Source of the DNA: Deinococcus gobiensis I-0
GTDB lineage: Bacteria > Deinococcota > Deinococci > Deinococcales > Deinococcaceae
Reading direction: 5' to 3'
DNA: 64,000 nucleotides
Assembly: GCF_000252445.1 (NCBI RefSeq)
Contig: NC_017792.1
Coordinates: forward strand, 1 to 64,000
A model generated the notes under the pieces. The model made no database searches. It had not been told where the DNA came from and saw only the letters and a list, made by a program, of their open reading frames with translations. The translations under genes were made by a program, and so were the position numbers. Below are positions 59,910-64,000 of this stretch, in pieces; position 1 is the first letter of the stretch; each line of letters begins with the position of its first letter.

Positions 59910-61555
59910 AGCGCCCCTGGACTGAAGACTGGCAGCTGATCGTCGGCTCGCAAACCCGTACCTATCTGCTTGCTCTGGCCTGGGCAGGAGCGATCGCTGT
60001 CCTGATGACTGCCCTCAACCCCCTCGCTACACGCCTGATCTTCGACGTAGCGGTTACCGAGAAGCGGCTGGACTGGTTGATCGCCATCGCGGCCGCCTCC
60101 CTGGTGATCTTTGGACTGCTCCGGTGGTGGGATTTCCAGGGTGGGCAGTACCAGCAGCGACTGACCAATCGGATGAGTGCCGATCTGACCCGCCGCATGG
60201 TCAGTGGCTACTTCCACCTCCCTCCAGAGGTAGTGGCGCGGCACAACGAGGGCTATTTCGTCGCCAGAACGATGAACGAGGTGGAGCAGACCGTTTCGCC
60301 AGTTGTCAGTTCAGGAATTCAGCTGTTACGGGCTGTCCTGATCTTGGCCACGGCCATGGTCACGGTCCTCCTGCTCTCCTGGCAGCTCACAACAGTCTTG
60401 TTGATCATTACGCCAGCACTTTTGCTTCTTGCCCGGCATTTTTCGGCCCAGCTTCACCAAGACGCCCATGGTGTGCAGGAGAGTACCGCTGCTCAGCAGG
60501 AGGTGCATGCTGCGGCCATTGGCGCCTACCGAACGGTCCGCATGTTCAATCTCGAGGGATTGGCTCTGCACCAGCTCATGCGTTCGGTCGACCATCGCCT
60601 GAACGCGGTGTATACCCTGGGCTACCGGTCCGGCAAATACGCCACCCTCAGCCGGATCACGCTCAGCATCGCTGAACTGCTCGTCCTGGTCCTGGGGGGC
60701 TACGCCGTCATGACGACGTCGCTCACGCTGGGCGGCCTCATGGCTTATATGGGGGCCTACTGGATGGCGGTAAGTGCCGTACAGAGCCTGATTGACCTGA
60801 CGCCTCAGGTGCAGGTGCTGCGCTCCAACATCTGGCGTCTGGCCGATATGCTCGCCCAACAGGACACACAACCAGTCATTCCCGTTGATGCTCCAGTCAA
60901 CAGTGCCCTGGTGTGGCAGGACGCTTCGTTTGGTCAGGGGGAGACGGCGACGCTGACAGGAGTCAACATCGATGTGCCCAGGGGCCAGAGGATCCTGGTG
61001 CGGGGTGCCAATGGTGCAGGAAAAAGTACCCTTGCCCTGACTGCCCTGTCCCTCTTGCCACTTCAGAAGGGCTCCGTCCAACGCAGTGGAGACATCAGTG
61101 GTCTGGTCGAGCCGGTCAAGTTTCCTTCCTTGCCCCTGCGTGAGCTGGTGACTCAATTTGATGCCAGCCATGCGGAGGCCCTGATTGAGCAGCTCAATCT
61201 GACGCTGCTGATGGACTCCCGCTACGACGAGCTTTCCCTCGGACAGCGGAAGAAGTTCGCCCTCATGATGACCCTGCTCAAACCGGCGGAGATCTACGTC
61301 TTCGACGAGCCTCTGGCAAATCTGGACGATCAGACCCAGCGCCTAGCTTTCGAACTGATCCTTCGGCACACGGCAGGCAAGACCGTCCTGGCCGTCATGC
61401 ACGACTCTGCAGAGTTCTCTTCCCACTTCAATCTGGTGGCTGAAGTCGTCGCTGGGCAGGTCACGGTCCAGCCTCAACAGTCGACTATGGCAAAAGTGTT
61501 CGTTCCTCAATTGAAAACACACTCGGGGCTTTCTTGGAACCCAACGCCTCAGTGA
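59906..61555 (+). CDS. lanT: ABC transporter, fused permease/ATPase, of lanthipeptide cluster
   Basis: 549 residues. The transmembrane domain occupies about 1-310 (for example TYLLALAWAGAIAVLMTALN, TTVLLIITPALLLLARHFSA). The ATPase has Walker A ILVRGANGAGKSTLALTAL, signature ELSLGQRKKFALMM, Walker B AEIYVFDEPLANLDDQ and H-loop LAVMHDSAEF. No N-terminal C39 peptidase domain is present, so the leader must be removed by another protease, as in other class III systems. It overlaps lanKC by 4 bp. It exports the modified peptides; it could also confer self-protection. Confidence 0.85.
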   Translation: MKRPWTEDWQLIVGSQTRTYLLALAWAGAIAVLMTALNPLATRLIFDVAVTEKRLDWLIAIAAASLVIFGLLRWWDFQGGQYQQRLTNRMSADLTRRMVSGYFHLPPEVVARHNEGYFVARTMNEVEQTVSPVVSSGIQLLRAVLILATAMVTVLLLSWQLTTVLLIITPALLLLARHFSAQLHQDAHGVQESTAAQQEVHAAAIGAYRTVRMFNLEGLALHQLMRSVDHRLNAVYTLGYRSGKYATLSRITLSIAELLVLVLGGYAVMTTSLTLGGLMAYMGAYWMAVSAVQSLIDLTPQVQVLRSNIWRLADMLAQQDTQPVIPVDAPVNSALVWQDASFGQGETATLTGVNIDVPRGQRILVRGANGAGKSTLALTALSLLPLQKGSVQRSGDISGLVEPVKFPSLPLRELVTQFDASHAEALIEQLNLTLLMDSRYDELSLGQRKKFALMMTLLKPAEIYVFDEPLANLDDQTQRLAFELILRHTAGKTVLAVMHDSAEFSSHFNLVAEVVAGQVTVQPQQSTMAKVFVPQLKTHSGLSWNPTPQ

Positions 61556-62139
61556 GATAAAGATTGAAGGATCTCTTTGATCTATTGCTTGGCACTACAG
61601 CGTGTTTTCTAAAGTCGTTTCTCTCAGGGCGTGCGTGATGACCTGGCGGAGGTGAGGGGGGCAACCCATCACCTCCGCCAATGCAAGTCCCCTGCGGCCC
61701 AGCACCAGTGCTGACGCTGGGGCCCCTGTAAAGGTGAACGTGATCCGCGTCTTGGCATAGATCTATCTGCCGCTCGGCCAGCTTCGCCGAGATGTCCTCG
61801 GCGTCCCGGAGCAGATTCAGATGTAGGCAGACGTGCAACGTCGCCTCAATGCCTCCGGGACAGTATGGGGCGCCAGGAGCGCAAGCTCCTCTTTCAAGGT
61901 CTGACGGGCCTGGGCTTGCCAGCGCCAGGTGCGGCGCAGGTGACGGTTGAGATCATCACTGCGCAGCAGATGGAGAAGTGCGTTCGGACTGGCGAAAGCA
62001 GGGACCTCGCCAGTCCGAACGCGTTCGCGCAACAGAGCGGCAATGAAGTCCAGCGCGACCACCACGAAGCCCTAGCGCAACGCCAAGCTCAGGATCTTGA
62101 AAAAGATATCAAGATGGAACGCCGTTAGAGAGCTGTAAC
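61556..62139. other. Decayed segment downstream of the lanthipeptide operon
   Basis: Minus-strand frames at 61617-62066 (for example DDLNRHLRRTWRWQAQARQT, then in another frame DAEDISAKLAERQIDLC) have coding character but are broken into pieces, consistent with a dead gene of unknown family. The sequence also contains an inverted copy GCGTTCGGACTGGCGAA / ...CAGTCCGAACGC around 61978-62024. Confidence 0.35.
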
Positions 62140-62180
62140 AAAAGTATGGGATAGAAAGAATTCTATTGATATATACTTTT
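62140..62180. promoter_or_regulatory. Nested inverted repeats before vapB (operator)
   Basis: AAAAGTAT (62140) ... ATAGAA-AGAA-TTCTAT (62151-62166) ... ATACTTTT (62173-62180). AT-rich, just before the AGGAGG of vapB. This is a typical place for VapBC complexes to bind and autoregulate. Confidence 0.6.
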
Positions 62181-62202
62181 TGATAGCTCCCAGGAGGCCC
62201 CC

Positions 62203-62442
62203 ATGACCACTGCCAAGCTCTTCCTCACCGGCCGCTCCCAGGCTGTCCGCCTCCCCAAAGCCTTCCGCTTCGAAGGCCAGGAAGTCATCATCAAGCGGGT
62301 CTCCAATGGCGTCCTCCTTCTTCCCCAGGACCCGGAAGGTCAACTCGCCTTCTGGCAGGGCTGGTACACCGCCATTCCCGAGACCGACGTCCCGCTGACC
62401 CGCGAGGACCTTCCCCTCCAGGACCGTGACTGGACGTTGTAA
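62203..62442 (+). CDS. vapB: VapB antitoxin (AbrB/MazE fold)
   Basis: 79 residues. MTTAKLFLTGRSQAVRLPKA and FRFEGQEVIIKRVSNGVLLL form the swapped-hairpin AbrB DNA-binding domain with the SQAVRLPKxFRF signature of VapB/MazE. The acidic C-terminal tail (PLTREDLPLQDRDWTL) should wrap the toxin. The start follows CAGGAGG. The stop overlaps vapC (TAATG). Confidence 0.92.
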   Translation: MTTAKLFLTGRSQAVRLPKAFRFEGQEVIIKRVSNGVLLLPQDPEGQLAFWQGWYTAIPETDVPLTREDLPLQDRDWTL

Positions 62443-62858
62443 TGTCCGTCACCCACCTCCTCGACACGAACACCTGCATCTACATCATCAACCGTCGTCC
62501 CCCAGGCGTCGCTGAAAAGTTCGCGCAGTTTTCACCGGACGCCATCGGTCTGTCGAGCATCACCCTTGCCGAACTGCATTTTGGCGTAGCCAAGAGCGGC
62601 TCGACCAAGAACCTCAAGGCGCTGGAGGCTTTCCTTGAACCTCTGGAAGTGCTGCCCTTCAGTGCGGCCGCCAGCGTCCTGTATGGCCGCATCCGCACCG
62701 AGTTGGAGCGGCAGGGCCAGCCGATCGGCGCGATGGATCTCCTGATTGCTGCTCATGCCCTGACCCTGGGCGTCACCCTCGTGACCCACAACCGCAGGGA
62801 GTTTGACCGGGTGGCTGGCCTCCAGATCGACAACTGGTTCAGTCCGGAAGTTCGCTGA
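62442..62858 (+). CDS. vapC: VapC toxin (PIN-domain ribonuclease)
   Basis: 138 residues. Acidic PIN residues: LLDTNTCIYIINRRP (first Asp), LSSITLAELHFGVAKS (Glu), IGAMDLLIAAHALTLGVTLV (Asp) and THNRREFDRV (last Asp). All four are present, so it should be active. VapC toxins cleave tRNA or rRNA to stop translation, held off by VapB. On a plasmid the pair acts as an addiction module. Confidence 0.95.
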   Translation: MSVTHLLDTNTCIYIINRRPPGVAEKFAQFSPDAIGLSSITLAELHFGVAKSGSTKNLKALEAFLEPLEVLPFSAAASVLYGRIRTELERQGQPIGAMDLLIAAHALTLGVTLVTHNRREFDRVAGLQIDNWFSPEVR

Positions 62859-63203
62859 ACGGGCGAGCAGCCTGAATACTCCTATTTCATCAGGAGTTTC
62901 TTTCTGCGCTAAGACAGGCTTTTCCAGACCCATACGCATGAATTGACAACCCCTGCATAGCGGGCTATATTTAAGGAATCAAGGCGGCCTCCGGGTCGCC
63001 TTCTTCTTTGTGGTCTAGCTGACCTGGGACACTCCAAAGATCTAATCTCAAGTTGGGAGCTTCCACGGGCCCGAACATCATTCCTCTGGCAACGGGTAGG
63101 AGGATTGACCAGGGTCTGTGCGACTGAACGACCCGCCAAGCAGGATCTAGGACCAGATGCACCTGCCGATGTGGCACTCGCTGTTGACCCTTAGCATTTC
63201 AGC
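62859..63203. other. Intergenic stretch with repeated hairpin element
   Basis: No gene. CTCCTATTTCATCAGGAG (62878-62895) can form a small hairpin after vapC. The 60-bp element at 62950 follows. The rest, to the start of the acetyltransferase gene, shows nothing recognisable. Confidence 0.4.
62950..63012. repeat. Repeated noncoding element with hairpin, copy 2 (copy 1 at 49734-49795)
   Basis: GCATAG, GCTATATTT, ATCAAGGCG and CTCCGGGTCGCCTTCTTC are shared in order with copy 1, 13 kb away. AAGGCG / CGCCTT form the stem. Confidence 0.5.
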
Positions 63204-64000
63204 ATGCCCCTGAAGGTTCGGCCAGTTCCACCGATGGAAGCGTTGCCCGCTCTCTCGACGTTGTACGGAACCAGCCCAGAGGCATTCCGGCAGGTCACTG
63301 AGAGCCTGACCTCCCTCTGTATCGCGGACGATGACGGCGAACTCCTAGGCGTCCTCGGCTTACGGTTGCCGACCCACTGTGGCTCCGAAGTCATGGGGGG
63401 TGCCCTCCCAGGGGAGAATCGCCACTGTGTTGCCGTGGCGTTGCTTCAAAACGCCCTGAAACGAGAACCCCATCTCGTTGCCTACGGTGAAGAGGAGTTC
63501 TTCCCGGAGAACGCGTTGCAGGCCGCGGGTTTCAGCGTCATCAGTGCCCATACGAAGATGACCGGCCCGCTCCCCACTGGGCAGATTGAGCTTCCCGCTG
63601 GTTACCGCCTGGTGCCCCTGGACGAGGTGCAGGAGATTCACGACCGTCTGCTGGCTCAGGAGGCGTACCTGGATCAGCCTGGCCATACGGTGGCCACGCT
63701 GGACGCGGTGGTGCCGAACGCCTATGGGTCGGATGATCGCCTCGGTTTCCTGGCCTACGCTGCTGGGGGCCCACCGGTCGGGGTGGTGCGGGTCTGGTTG
63801 GAGGACGGCGAACTCTCGCTGGGGAACCCTGGCGTCCACCACGCACACCGGGGAACTGGGCTGCGGCAAAGTCTCTTGCTGGCGGCCTGTGCGGCGGCAC
63901 GGCAGCGGGGGGCCACACGACTGGTGGTGCAGTCCTGGGGCGAGACCGAGGCAGACCGCCGAGCGGATCAGGAACTTGGCTTACAGCTCGAGACCTCAGT
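63204..64000 (+). CDS. GNAT-family acetyltransferase, 3' end outside window
   Basis: The frame from ATG 63204 (MPLKVRPVPPMEALPALSTL) stays open to the window end, 265 codons, with no stop. It has two GNAT-like halves. The second is clear: GFLAYAAGGPPVGVVRVWLE, LGNPGVHHAHRGTGLRQSLL (acetyl-CoA loop, R-G-T-G-L) and AARQRGATRLVVQSWGETEA. The first half (SLCIADDDGELLGVLGLRLP) is a degenerate copy. The substrate cannot be deduced. There is no clear ribosome site, so the start could be another nearby codon. Confidence 0.75.
   Translation, partial: MPLKVRPVPPMEALPALSTLYGTSPEAFRQVTESLTSLCIADDDGELLGVLGLRLPTHCGSEVMGGALPGENRHCVAVALLQNALKREPHLVAYGEEEFFPENALQAAGFSVISAHTKMTGPLPTGQIELPAGYRLVPLDEVQEIHDRLLAQEAYLDQPGHTVATLDAVVPNAYGSDDRLGFLAYAAGGPPVGVVRVWLEDGELSLGNPGVHHAHRGTGLRQSLLLAACAAARQRGATRLVVQSWGETEADRRADQELGLQLETS

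Noticed and set aside
1..64000. tRNA, rRNA or riboswitch genes
   Set aside because: Looked for cloverleaf-like or known leader patterns by eye and found none; a covariance search was not possible.

Overview
The window looks like part of a large plasmid or megaplasmid of a high-GC bacterium, most likely Deinococcus. This is an inference. It rests on the GC-rich codon use, a RepA/iteron origin with its own parAB pair, heavily degraded insertion sequences, and large TPR-type regulators next to tiny secreted peptides. No rRNA, tRNA or ordinary housekeeping operon was seen. Almost everything is accessory: toxins and immunity genes, mobile elements, phage defence, plasmid maintenance and one peptide natural-product cluster.

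Layout. (1) 1-7800 is a polymorphic-toxin region. It holds the 3' end of a large toxin with a WHH (HNH/ENDO VII) nuclease tip, its SUKH immunity gene, an orphan WHH tip with a second SUKH gene, further SUKH and Imm11-like immunity genes, two paralogous XRE genes and a decayed IS3-family element. (2) 8000-14250 is a Tn554-like recombinase trio (tnpA-tnpB-tnpC) with an XRE gene. It is bounded by two inverted copies of one palindrome. (3) 14400-23600 is the plasmid core: a cluster of long palindromes, a sulfotransferase, an Imm11-like gene, repA with seven iterons, a second toxin/immunity pair (metallopeptidase-like), an HNH gene and parA/RHH-parB bordered by identical 22-bp palindromes. (4) 23060-31850 has an hsdS remnant and IS4/IS630 debris around a restriction-modification operon: C5 methyltransferase, McrB-like ATPase, DUF2357/PD-(D/E)XK protein and Vsr. 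This resembles LlaJI/BsuMI-type systems. (5) 32200-49090 is a helicase-rich defence island. NERD-SF1 helicase, DrmA, DrmB, a compact SF1 helicase and an unknown basic-tailed protein form one overlapping operon, followed by two TPR/winged-helix regulators, a tiny secreted peptide and a HelD-like helicase. (6) 49300-52530 has IS debris, a PadR/permease-prefix pair, a serine recombinase and a 42-bp perfect palindrome. (7) 52530-61560 is a class III lanthipeptide locus. Six tandem 33-34-residue precursor genes with an SxxSxxC motif precede LanKC and an ABC transporter. A divergent STAND/BTAD regulator is followed by a secreted peptide gene, and TCCCAG boxes lie at both promoters. (8) 61560-64000 has a decayed segment, vapBC and a GNAT gene running off the end.

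How the parts fit: repA/iterons and parAB maintain the replicon. Toxin/immunity, VapBC, the R-M operon and the DrmAB island provide competition, addiction and phage defence. The lanthipeptide cluster appears to have its own regulator and possible peptide signal. The strongest candidates for undescribed biology are the six-copy short lanthipeptide array with its regulator/peptide pair, and the DrmA-DrmB operon built around two extra SF1 helicases and an unknown fifth protein instead of the canonical DISARM partners.
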